Shown here: one piece after another, positions 43,175 to 53,900 of the stretch
Numbering within the stretch: the first letter of the stretch is position 1
How the letters are laid out: each line of letters starts with the position of its first letter
Assembly: GCF_028372415.1 (NCBI RefSeq)
Contig: NC_092875.1
Coordinates: 34,428,817 to 34,492,816 of the forward strand
DNA: 64,000 bases
Direction of reading: 5' to 3'
Origin: Notamacropus eugenii
Taxonomy: Eukaryota > Chordata > Mammalia > Diprotodontia > Macropodidae
Notes under the pieces: model-generated
Seen by the model: only the letters and a program-made list of their open reading frames with translations
Databases searched by the model: none
What the model was told of the DNA's origin: nothing
Translations under genes and position numbers: made by a program

Positions 43175-43860
43175 GAATTGACATGCTATACCCTTTAACC
43201 TAGCAATACCACTTTTAGGGCCTATATTCCAAAGAGATCATAAAAATGGGAAAAGGACCCATATGTACAAAAATATTTATAGCAGCTCTTTTTGTGGTGG
43301 TCAAGAACTGGAAATTGAGGGGATGCCCATCAGTTGGAGAATGGCTGAGCAAGTTGTGGTATATGAATGCAATGGAATACTATTGTGCTATCACAAATGA
43401 TGAGCAGGCAGACTTCAGAAAAACCTAGAAAGAGTTATATGAACTGATGCTGAGTGAAGTGAGCACAACCAGGAGAGCACAGTAACAGCCATGGTGTGCG
43501 AGGACTGACTTTGATACTTAGCCCTTCTCACCAATGTAAGGACCTGAAATAATTCCAAAAGACTCATGATGGGAAATGCTATCTACATCCAGAGAAAGAA
43601 CTATGGAGTCCGAATACAGAGTGAAGGATACAATTTTCTTTTTGTTTTGTTTTGCTTTTTTCCTTTCTCATGGTTCCTCCCATTCATTCTAATTCTCCTA
43701 TACAATATAACTAATGTGAAAATGTTCAATAGGAATGTATAGGTAGAGCCTATATCGCATTGCATGCTGTCTTGGAGAGGGGAGGGAGAAAATTTTAAAC
43801 TTTTGGAAGAGAATGTTGAAAACTAAAAATAAATTAACTTATAAAAAAGGAAAAAACAAA
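43175..43860 (+). mobile_element. L1 3' end with poly-A
   Basis: The plus strand encodes a broken ORF2 C-terminus: the 60-codon frame from 43246 includes FIAALFVVVKNWK, then a Cys-Pro-Ser region and KLWYMNAMEYYCAI. A 3' UTR follows with 'tggagaggggagggagaaaat' and an A-rich end. 5'-truncated copy. Confidence 0.85.
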
Positions 43861-44889
43861 ATTGACATGCTAAAGTAGGACCATCCAAGTCACAGCTCAG
43901 GAGCTGCCAACAGAGCTCTCATTAGAGCTGGAAGCCTGGAAACAAGATGTGGACAGGAAGTACCTTCAATGTAATACTGTATACACTAGGCTACACAGCA
44001 ACACAGCAAGGATCTGTGATTATATCAGTGTGGGAATTTCTGATGGGGAAATTCTCATGACCACGGCAGATTGAAGCCTGTCTATGACTTTTGGAGGATA
44101 GCCTGAGGCTCAGAAAAGTCATGGGAGCTGCGTAAGGTCACACAGCTAGTTATGTGTCAGAAACAAGTCAGAAACAGATCGAGTTCAGCCCTCTCTTCCA
44201 TCTATCCTCCATCTGTCTCTCTATAACAAAAAATAATAATGGTGATAAAAAACTTCACTGGTACTGCAGGATCACACTCCATTCATTTTCCCAAAGTAGG
44301 TCATAGCCGAACAGAACCAAGCAAGCAAGGCTGGAGGTGAGATGCTACATATTTTGGAATAAAACTGATTGAGCACAATTATGACCAGACTGGGCTTGGC
44401 TTGTCCTCACCTGAACCCTCATTAAGAGTCACACATTTCTACTGAACTCTCTTAGGGAGAAGTATACATCAGAGATCAGGGTAAAACACTAACAATTTTC
44501 CAGTGGTTATGTTTGGAAACTCTCCAGCCTCAAGGAAATAAATATTGGAAACTGGGATTTGGATCAGCTTAGATTTCCTTTTTCTCAGGTTTCTTTGATG
44601 TTCTTGACCATGTCTACTTAGCATCATGTTCCTTCTAGGTTATTTGAGTCACCTGATTGCTATATTAGCAGGAAAGGCAATCTGCTCATTTCCTTTCCAA
44701 TCAATCTTCAGGAGCCTGGTGGCTCCAAAATAAAGAAGAAATTGAATTAACTACAGCTGGGTAAATTCTTTCCTTGAAACCTCATGATGTAGACTGAGAA
44801 TTATGACAAACCACCAAATGTATGATTTACAAATGTCATTTTTCCTGATGCTCATAAGCACTCTGGGAGGTAGGTGCTATTATTTATTC
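43861..44889. other. Unclassified intergenic sequence
   Basis: About 1 kb with only a small reverse MIR piece (44100-44165). No gene. Confidence 0.35.
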
Positions 44890-45012
44890 CCATTTAATAG
44901 ATGTGGAAACTGTGACTTAGGAGAGACTAAGTGACTTGTGCAGCTAGAAAGTAGCTGGGACAAGGTTGGAATTTCCCACATTTCTTATCTACTGGGCCAC
45001 CTGGCTGCCCCA
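44890..45012 (-). mobile_element. MIR/CORE fragment, antisense
   Basis: 'cccatttaatagatgtggaaactg', ends 'ctgggccacctggctgcccc'. Confidence 0.55.
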
Positions 45013-46019
45013 CCAAGACTAAGCCCCATCAAGTCTGTCTATCTCTCTCTCTCTTTTAAATTATACTCAACATCCATTGGCAAACACAAACATATGATTA
45101 CATATACAAGAATAAGGGGTTGTGAGCTTCTGGTTCTTGTTTATGCATTAAATATTGTGTTTGTCACTGGATGTTGACGTCACAACTAAGTATTTATTTA
45201 TTGACTGGATGTCCTCAAATGTAAGAAAGAAAAAAATCATTCAGTCATGTAGTTAGAGTGAAAGAGAGCAGATGAACTGTCCGTATATTCCATTGACATC
45301 CTATAACGTTATGAAAATAGAAGGAAGGCTGCCAGCACACGAGGACGGACTCCATATAGACAACTTATGTAAGAAAGTGAGTGACAGTCATAAAGGACAG
45401 ATTTGAATTACTAAGACCTCTGTCACATTTAAGTCTTTTCACCTCCCTAATTAGCTCTAGGTGCTAAATCATTTAGGAGAAAGGTCGGAGACATTCTTAG
45501 ATAAGTAAGGACTCTCTGAAGAAACGGCATTAAGTCCTTATTTTTCCAGGGTGGTGAGTTGCGTTGGACACATGGGTGTGTGCTTCATTACTACTTCCCT
45601 TTAAATCTGTGCTCACTCTCACTTACCACAAATTGTCTATAATTTGAGAAAGTGTGGTTTTGAGAGGTATTATAACTATTGTGTTTTTTTTAAACCCTTT
45701 GAGTCAATGTCTTTTCTAAAGACCAGTTGAGTCTACTGGCCAATTGTTAAAGAGAAGAACATGAATGTGGGCTTGTGAGCTATAGTGTTAGTAGCAGTCA
45801 CGCCACAAGGTTATCATTTGAATCTGAAGAAGCGGTCCTTCTGGGAGCTCACCCAGCCAGTTCCAGTTGGGGAAAGTGAGCCCTGAGGAAGTGCTTTGTG
45901 TGGACATGGATAACAAAAAGTCTTTTGAGTTCATTCTTACCTCTAAAAGTTAGGAATTTTCCCTCAAAATCCAGGTCTAAATTTGCCTTTTTGTAATGTC
46001 CACTCACTGTTCCTTGAGA
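45013..46019. other. Unclassified intergenic sequence
   Basis: About 1 kb, no coding or repeat family recognised. Confidence 0.35.
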
Positions 46020-46585
46020 AAGTTGTCTATAAACACCTCTACTTCCTCTTCTCCCCTTCTTATCATTCAACCAAAATGGCTCTCTCCAAAGCTATCAATG
46101 GTCCCTTAATAGCCAAATCTAGTGACCTTTTCTCATTTCTCATTTTTTGTGATTTCTAGGTAGCCTTTTCCACTGTCAACCACCCTCTTTTTCTTGATAC
46201 CGTCTTCTAAGTTTTCATGACACTCTCTCTTCTGGTTCTCCAATCTCAGTCTCCTTTGCTGGATTATCATCCAGACTAGAACACTCCATCTCTTGGCTCT
46301 GGGCATTTTCCCTATCCTTCATGTCTGGACACTTTTCTTCTTCATCTCTGCCTCTTGCCTTTCTTCAAGCCCCAAAGTCCTACCTTTTATAAGAAGCCTA
46401 TTCTGATCCCTCCTAATTCCTGTGACTTCTCTGCTCATTATTTCCTATTTATTCTGTCTGTAGCTAGTTCCTCCATATTTGTGCCCATTATCTCCCTCAT
46501 TCCACTGTCAGGTCCTTGAGAGCAGAGACTGTCCTTTGCCTTTCTTTGCATCCCCAGAGCTTAGCATAGTGACTGGTTGGGACAA
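46020..46585 (+). mobile_element. L2/CR1-clade LINE with internal deletion
   Basis: 46080-46200 reads as the L2 RT segment around the (decayed) DLSAAFDTVDH motif. It then jumps to the 3' end ('ttgagagcagagactgtcctttgcc', 'ccccagagcttagcatagtg'). Confidence 0.7.
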
Positions 46586-46851
46586 CTATTTTGATACCCC
46601 TACTCATCTTAATCAGCATTTACTCAGTTTATTGTGATTTGATGGGTATCAGTGGTTGTATTAGTGAATTAAGCAGAAGAGGATTAAGGTTTAGTTATGT
46701 ATGTTACTGCTGTTAGGATAAGAGTTATGAATGATTAATCTACCATGTATTGATTACTTGTATTTGATTTATCAGCTAGGTTCACATTAGCTGGAAATCT
46801 CCACACTCCTCCACTGTAAAAGGTGCTGTAATAAGGTATATTGCTGGTGCA
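46586..46851. other. Unclassified AT-rich sequence
   Basis: No feature recognised before the solo LTR duplication (ataccc at 46852-46857). Confidence 0.35.
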
Positions 46852-46857
46852 ATACCC

Positions 46858-47238
46858 TGTTGAGGGCCAGGGTGGAGTGCGGTTGACAAGTTCAGGATAG
46901 ACCTTCGGAGAAACTCTTCTTTGAGACCTTGCTCATTATCTTCTGGAATGGCTCTCCATGCCCCCCAGATGTTGCTGTCTCTGTGAGACAAACAAGAGAA
47001 TTACAGAAAACAAGGGATATGTAAAATAGATGCCCTCTAGGCTAACAGTCTTTAAAGACAATAAGACTGGCCAAATCTCTGGGACAGGAGCAGAATGTCA
47101 CGTAGACTTGCAGTTTCTGTCTATATATACCCTAACCCTCAGATCAATAAATGGAATTGGTTTATCTTTTCCCACCTCCTGTGTTTTTCTTCTTCACCAT
47201 ATCACAGAGCCGTGTGGGGACGCAGGCCATCAGCTACA
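46858..47238 (+). mobile_element. Solo LTR of the 7351 ERV2 family
   Basis: 381 bp, TGTTGAGGGCC...CAGCTACA, with the 6-bp duplication ataccc at 46852-46857 and 47239-47244. It has AATAAA near 47145 and is colinear with the proviral LTRs. It arose by LTR-LTR recombination that removed the interior. Confidence 0.93.
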
Positions 47239-47329
47239 ATACCCCCTCACGCTTAAGAATCACTACTGTCCACTCTCTAGTGACCTTTGCTTCAAACTCA
47301 CAACTTCCTTGTACCCTAAGATGCTGCTG

Positions 47330-47730
47330 TTCAAATACTAGGGTCTTATGACTTGGAGAAGGCCCTGAGAGGTTGTTTAAAGGGTCTTATGAGCGTTAGA
47401 AAGCCCCTGCTGAGATGACCTGGAGCTGATGACCTGTGAAAAATGTGTTGACAAAGTAGTTATGATGGACGTTCCCCTTAGCCACCCATAAGATTTCCCT
47501 GCTTCTAGAATTGACCAATCAGTGAATTGTAATGCCTCTTTCCATTTTTAGTACTCTCCAAAGTGTATAAAAGTAATTAGTACCCAAGGGGGTGAAGATG
47601 GGGGGCAATCCCAGATCAGGAGGAAGATTTTGGACCCAATTCATTAGGTAACCCCCAGGCTCCATAATAAACTGATTAATCATGCTTGGAGTCCTTAATG
47701 ACTTTGCTACGTTGGAATTTTATAGCCCAC
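47330..47730 (+). mobile_element. Candidate solo LTR, another family
   Basis: A TATA box (tataaaag at about 47566) with AATAAA about 100 bases downstream (near 47666) and a final 'tttatagcccaca' look like LTR U3-R-U5. Ends and target duplication are unclear. Confidence 0.45.
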
Positions 47731-47814
47731 AAGGCTCACAGTAGATGTTAGGAAGACAACCATCATGTCTCCCTAAGGTTTCTCCAGGCTCCCTAACCTC
47801 AGGCCATAGGAAGG

Positions 47815-48040
47815 GAAGGGAATGAGCATTTATTAAGTCCCTGCTGTATGCCAAGGTACTGCATTAAGCCCTTTACAAATATTATCTCATTTGATCCTCA
47901 AAATATCCCTGGGTGGTAGGTGCCATTGTGGTCCCCATTTTACAGTTGAGTAAACTGAGGCAGACTGGGATTAAGTGACTTGCCCAGGGTCACATAGCTA
48001 ATAGGTTTCTGAGGCTGGATTTTGGACTCTTACTGAATCA
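47815..48040 (-). mobile_element. MIR/CORE-type SINE
   Basis: 'gagcatttattaagtccctgctgtatgcc ... cccattttacagttgagtaaactgagg ... gacttgcccagggtcacatagc'. Confidence 0.75.
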
Positions 48041-48054
48041 TAGGTTCCTGGATC

Positions 48055-48300
48055 TAGGCAGGCAGATAGGTGTTGAAATAGATAGAGCACTGGGCCTAGA
48101 GGCAGGAAGACCCGAGTTCAAATGTGACCTCACTCACTAGCTGTGTGACTCTGGGCAACTCACTTTACACTTTTTGCCTCAGTTTTCTTATCTGTGAAAT
48201 GAGCTAGAGAAGGAAATGGCAAACCACTCCAGTATCTTTGCTAAGGAAACCCCAAATGGGTTCATGGAGAGTCAGACATGACTGAAATGACTAAACAAGA
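48055..48300 (+). mobile_element. CORE/MAR-type SINE
   Basis: 'gagcactgggcctagaggcagg' head, 'tgtgtgactctgggcaactc' core, 'gagtcagacatgactg' tail. Confidence 0.85.
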
Positions 48301-48719
48301 CCTTAGATAGTGGTTGACATCTGGTATGAGAGTAGCAACTAGCTTCCACTTGGAAGTTGGCTTGATTAACCTTGTAACTCAAGAGATGGATGGCCCAGGT
48401 AATTCTCTGAGGTGACTAGCACCCAGATCAGGGTCTCTAAGTCAGTAATGGGCTTCGTGAATAGGAGAAAGTCTCCCCCTTTCTGCACAAGCTCTGATGA
48501 TTTTCACAAAGGGGCAGCTGCTCTCTGCTTCCTCCATGGGTCCCCAAGGCTCCCCCTCACACCCTCATATCACTCTGGGAGATAAACCAGATACATCACG
48601 TCCTCAGTCAGGGTTCTTAGAAAGTGGGCTAAGAGAAACGCTTTCATGATCTACCCAGAAGTGAATCTCATCATTTCAAATGAACGTTGTTTTTTTCTTT
48701 CTTTCCTTTAAAAACAATA

Positions 48720-48990
48720 TGGCATAGTAGCTAGAGTATGGGGTTTGGAGTTAGGAAAACTTAAGTTTGAACTCTGCTTCTAAAGTTTATTAGCTACAAT
48801 ACAGGGCAAGTCACATAACTTTTTTTTTTTTAGCTTCAGTTTCCTTATCTACAGAATAACAGGATACAGGATAACAGGCCTATCTCAAGAATCAAGTGAG
48901 AAAAGGTACTTTGCAAATGCTAGTTTATATAGCTAATCTCTAAATGCCTCAGTTTCCTAATCTGTAAAATGAGTCTAAGAGAGTCAATGA
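48720..48990 (+). mobile_element. MIR-like SINE
   Basis: 'tggcatagtagctagagtatgg', 'cagggcaagtcacataac', 'cttcagtttccttatc'. A later block repeats the 'cctcagtttcctaatctgtaaaatgag' core. Confidence 0.55.
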
Positions 48991-49199
48991 CCTCTGCTTA
49001 AAGCTTCTCCCTCCTCTCAGTCTACAATTCTATGACCTACTAAGTCCTCAATGGGATGAGATCTCTGTCAGTGAAGGGAGTTGCCATGTGGGAAGTTCTT
49101 GTGATGAAATCACAAGATTCTTCACGCAGTCAAGTAATAAGTCCAAGGCACATGAAGCAGAGAAGAAGGCTGTGAGGTTCCAGGGAGTACAACTATTAT

Positions 49200-49310
49200 T
49201 ACCTTAGTTTTACAAATGAGGAAACTGAGGCCCAAAGAGGGGAAGAGATTTACCCTAGGCCACACAACTAGTAAGTGGCAATACTAAGCTTTGAATGTAG
49301 GTCTGTAGGT
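49200..49310 (-). mobile_element. MIR fragment, antisense
   Basis: 'ttttacaaatgaggaaactgaggccc ... ggccacacaactagtaagtgg'. Confidence 0.65.
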
Positions 49311-49383
49311 GTTTCTCCTCTACTAGAATACCCTTCATGTGCCAAAAACAATTGTTTCTTTGATGGCATTTATCATGAACACA

Positions 49384-49622
49384 GGGGCAGATAGGCAGCA
49401 CAGGGGATAGAGCATTGGGCCTAGAGTCAGGAAAATCTGAGTTCAAATACAGCCTCAGACACTTGTTAGCTATGTGACCCTGGGCAAGTCACTTCATCCT
49501 GTTTGCCTCAGTTTCCTCATCTGTAAAATGAGCTGGAGAAAGAAATGGTATACCCCTAGTATTTTTGCCCAAAACATCCCAAAAAGAATTTGCTTGACTA
49601 AAAAGAGTGAGCAACAACAAAT
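49384..49622 (+). mobile_element. CORE/MAR-type SINE
   Basis: 'gggcagataggcagcacagg', 'tgtgaccctgggcaagtcacttc', 'ctgtaaaatgagctggag', 'gagtgagcaacaacaa' tail. Confidence 0.85.
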
Positions 49623-50209
49623 CATGAACATTAAACGAAGAAATAATATCGTGACTGATGGAAGGTGGGAGGTTCCATCACAATCTCAAACCACTAAGAG
49701 GAAGCTGGGATCAAATACCCTTTTTGGCGCTGACTAGCAATTCACTTTACCACCCTGCACCTCAGTTTCCTCATCAGTAAAATGTGAATAAAAACTCCCT
49801 GAGTACCTACCTCCCGGAGTTACTGGGAAGATGAGGCAGGAATGTTCTCCCAGTGATTTACTGGGGATACAAATCTGAAAGTTTCTGCCCCCAAAGAGGT
49901 GACATTTTAACAGAAGAAACCAAGCATGGAGGTGGGGGAGAGTGATAGCCAGGCAGGAGTGTTTTGTTCTGGACGCAGTCCTTCCAGAGACAGCAGTGGT
50001 GGGGATCTAACCACAGTTCTCAGAGTCAGAGGTAGAAGGGAAAAGAGGGTCAAGATGCAGGCCTGAGGAGAATCTGGGGGCTTAGCTCCTCCAGAGTAGG
50101 GTCTCTGAAGGTCTGGTTGGAGGGTGGAGCAATGGAAAGAGGCCAGGGCCCTGGAAGAGTCTCATGTCAATGGAAGTATGAGTGGTGATGACTTCAGTAC
50201 TGATGCAGA
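49623..50209. other. Unclassified sequence downstream of ACAD10
   Basis: 49745-49860 is MIR-like. The rest is unremarkable. No exon of a downstream gene recognised. Confidence 0.35.
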
Positions 50210-50214
50210 GGGAT

Positions 50215-50859
50215 GACAAAATTAAAATGCTTTATTCTAAATGTTGTCCACATTTTATAAACACGCCCCAAGATCATGTGATTTATTTCCCATTTTTTCA
50301 ATCTCCTTTCCATTTTTTAATCTAAGAGCACACAATTTGGAGCCCCTGAGATGGCTGAGAGGGTGGTGTCAGGGGCCAGGTCTTAGTTTCACTCCAGGAG
50401 AACTCCAGGGCCCCTTGGGCTGTCCATCCTCTCTGAAGGATCAGGTGTTTCTTGACGGCAGAAGAGGGCACCATTGGGCAAACGAAGGCCCAGAACTGGT
50501 AGTTCCCCCACTGCCACCCTTCTAGCAGGCCTTAGTTCTTAGTGTCCTTGGTTCACTCTCAGGGCCACTAAGTACCACCCCAGTTGGATTCCCAGGCAGG
50601 CAGGCCGGCAGAGGCCAATGCCAGCTTTGTGGCTTCTCTCAGCCCTGGCCTCTCATGCATCATGAGATGTTTCTCATAAGGAGTTCTCCTATAGGCAGTA
50701 AAATGTCATGGTGATTGTTCCAGATCTAACACAACCAAAGGGCTGACACCCTCAACCACAGAGATGTTTCTAAATTACATCACTCCTAATCCCCAAGCTT
50801 CCTAATTCCTCCAGCTATGGCACTGCTGCAGCTGCTGCTGATGGCCACAGAGCAAAGAC
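50215..50859 (-). other. ACAD10: ACAD10 3' UTR (inferred)
   Basis: From the TAG stop to the AATAAA region. Open frames here are short and discordant. No repeat dominates. Confidence 0.5.
50231..50236 (-). terminator. ACAD10: ACAD10 candidate polyadenylation signal
   Basis: AATAAA on the minus strand, about 620 bases after the stop codon. The cleavage site would lie about 15-25 bases further left. Inferred; no transcript evidence. Confidence 0.55.
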
Positions 50860-50994
50860 CTAGCGCTTTAACTCCATCTTCGCCACCGTGGTCCTGTGAA
50901 CCTCATCAGGCCCATCTGCAAGCCGAAGCGCTCGTGCCCAAGAGAAAAACTGGGCCAGGGGAGAATCAGTGCTCAGTCCTGCAGCTCCAAAGGC
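50860..50994 (-). CDS. ACAD10: ACAD10 terminal coding exon
   Basis: 135 bp, 44 codons and TAG ([19 protein letters not shown] then [15 protein letters not shown] and VAKMELKR). It is too short to show as a start-to-stop [12 protein letters not shown] occupies the place of the catalytic-loop segment; the Asp sits where many ACADs have Glu. The usual Asp-Tyr-Pro of this segment reads Asp-Ser-Pro here. Confidence 0.93.
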   Translation of the reverse strand, partial: AFGAAGLSTDSPLAQFFSWARALRLADGPDEVHRTTVAKMELKR

Positions 50995-53900
50995 CTGAAA
51001 CACACAGCAGGAAGTGAGAGGGGAAAGCATGCAACAGATCTCCCTAAGGGGCTAACTGTGGGGCCACAAGGGACAGCAGACACCCTCATCTAACAGATGA
51101 ACAAACTGAAGCCTGGAAGTTAAATGGCCTCCCCAAGGTCACACAGAGGTCAAATGGGGTCAGCAGCGGTGGAGTGGGAATTGGAGAGGCAGTCCTACCA
51201 CTCAAGCCCAGCACACCAAATTCAATGATAAAATTCTGGGACTGAGTCTGGGAAGGGTCCTGACTCCTAGGACATTGATGAAAGTGCCAACTCGGTCATT
51301 GTGAGTATTGCCTTCGCTAAGCAGCCCCACCTAACAAACTGTTGCCAAGAAAACTTCTCCTTCTCGGGCTGTGTGGGGACAGAGGATATGGGGGCAGGAA
51401 GCCTTAGATTTGGAAAGAATTCTACTGTTTACTGACCTAGACACATGTGAAAGGGATGTATGCTCTTGGTTAGGGAGCCTCAAAGGTCTCTTTTAGATCC
51501 AAATCTATGATTTAGAATTATGTCCCTAGGATTTGGGGTGCTGCTAAGGGGAAGAATTCAAAGGCCTTTTTCATTTTGTAAAGTCTGACTATTATAGGTT
51601 TAAACCCACAAATCGGTCCTCTGTGCTTCATACTCACCTGAATAGCACGGTCAATCACTCGCAGGGCCATGGTTGGAGCCACCATTTTGATCATGGCAAT
51701 GTCTAAAGCAGCTGCCTGGACAAACCAAGGAAAGCCAAGGATGGCATGGTGAGTGCCCAAGATAGAACCTTGGAAACCATAGCAGCTGACCTAGAACCTC
51801 AGACCAGCCGAGGGAGAGACAGGATTGACCTTTCAATGCTCCCTATTGCTTCAAGAATAAACAAAGCTCTCTTTAGGATGCCCTCCAGCTTATCAATGAT
51901 CTTTTACCTTGTGCCCAGAACTTAGCACAATGCCACAAATGAGGTCTGGAAAAGGCAGAGGACAGCCAGGCTCTCATCTCCCTGCTGGTCCTAGAAGCTG
52001 GGTCCTTTGAAATGCAGCCCCCACTTTCTTAGCCACCATATCACAACACTGACTCATATGGAGCTTGTGCTCCACTGAAGCCCCCACTGCTTTTTAGAAC
52101 CAGTGCTGACTAATCATGCCACACCCTTCTTATACTAGCGAACTTGATGTTTTTGTGCCCAAGTGTATGATTTTATTCTTATCCCCTCAAATTCTATCTG
52201 AGATTCAGACAAAACTTTGGTCCATCAGGATCCCTAGGTCAGATTAGATATTGGCTTCTAGAGATGACACCCACCTGTCCTTTCCCACCTGGAGCATCCT
52301 GTTCTTAACAATGTAAATGGTGTCTCTTGTTCCCCATAGTCTAGAAGCATGTACCTTGTTTCCTGCTACATCCATGAGGTGAGCAGCTTTCAACACAAGC
52401 AGTCTTGCCTGATCAATATCAGCCCGGGACTTGGCGATGTCGGCCAAAATGGTGCCCTGCTCCGCCAGTGGCTTCCCAAACGCCACTCGGGATTTCACCT
52501 GCAACACAGGGACCGAAGGCCCTTAAAGATGGTCCAGGCTCCATCACACAAACGCCATTCTACCCTCTCCTAGGCCAAGGGAGATGGCAAGACCTGGGAT
52601 GAGGTCATGAGAGGAGGAAGCAGGGGCACTAAAAGAGGGAGGGGCACTGGTGAAGGTGGGGGCAAGAGTGGGAGGGCTATGCCCATTTTCAATTTTGCCT
52701 GGATGCTGGCCCAAGATGCTTTGGGAGGGCCAGTAACTCTGGCCAGACCCATCGCACTGCCCTCTGCAGAGGGCATCTACATGGCACTGTCCCCCACTTT
52801 GGGCTCCACCACCTCAAGGTAAAAATGTGGCAGTAGTCTTCTGATATGCAAGTAGCCAATGTGGGCCAGGAGCAGGGAAGAGCAATGGGTCCCATTCCAC
52901 TGGGGAGAGGAGGACACCCTCGGCCCTGTCTCAGAATTAGTTCTGCTCTTTACAGAAACGATGCCAAGTGAGGAAGTGGGGAAGAATCAGGCACTGGTCT
53001 GGCCCTGCTGCAAGCAAAGGCTCCCAGCTCGGAGGGAGAAGAGGCCACCAGGCAGATGTCAGGACTGTCTTTGAATCTCCTGTCTTTGTGTCTGAGTGTG
53101 TGGGCATCTATGTATGTATGTCTGTATGTGTGTATATGTCTGTGTATGTGTCTGCAAGAGCATGTGTTTGGGTGAGTGTCTGTGTATCTGTGTGTACATG
53201 TGTGTGAGTGTGGTGTACATGTTTCTGTATGTGAGTGTGTTTATCTGGGTTTGTGTGAGTGTGCAAATATGTGTATGAGTATATGTGTATCTATGTATGT
53301 GCATATCTCTGTGTGAGTATATATGTGTTTGAGTGTATATGTACATGAGTAGATGTGTATATTTGTGTGAGTATATGTGAATGAGTGTCTGTGCATAAGT
53401 GTACATGTATGTTTATGTGTATACATGTGTGTCCATATGTATATGTGTATGAGTATGCACTTGTGTCTTGTGTGAGTATATGTGTATGATTGTGTATATG
53501 TGGGTCTGTGCATGTGCATATAAGTGAGTGTGTGTATAAATATTTTGTATGTCTGCATGTATGTTTCTATGTGAGTATATGCATATGAGTGTATGTATCT
53601 GTACGCGTATAAGTGTGTGTATGTGTCTGTATGCGTATATGTGTATGTATGAGGGGTTTTGTGTGTGTGTGCGTGTGTGCATGTATGTATATGTGATATA
53701 CAAGCTACTAAGGCCTAAAGCCCCACTGTGGCCCAGCCTCCAGGCTGATCAGTGGGCCCAGGGCTACATGTTACTTGAGAGGCAGCTTCGTCCCGAGAAA
53801 TAAGGTTAGAGATCCTGGGAGCTGTGAAGAAAGACCTAATGGGGCTGTGGAAAGACCCCTGGACCACAAATATGGGATCCTTGCTAACTTCTGAGCTAGA

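Noticed and set aside
43246..43428. 60-codon ORF with KLWYMNAMEYY
   Set aside because: It is the C-terminus of a 5'-truncated L1 ORF2, not a host gene.
53059..53703. Several overlapping Tyr/His/Thr-rich or Val/Cys-rich ORFs of 60-115 codons on both strands
   Set aside because: They are translations of the degenerate GT/AT tract; the repeat explains their composition.
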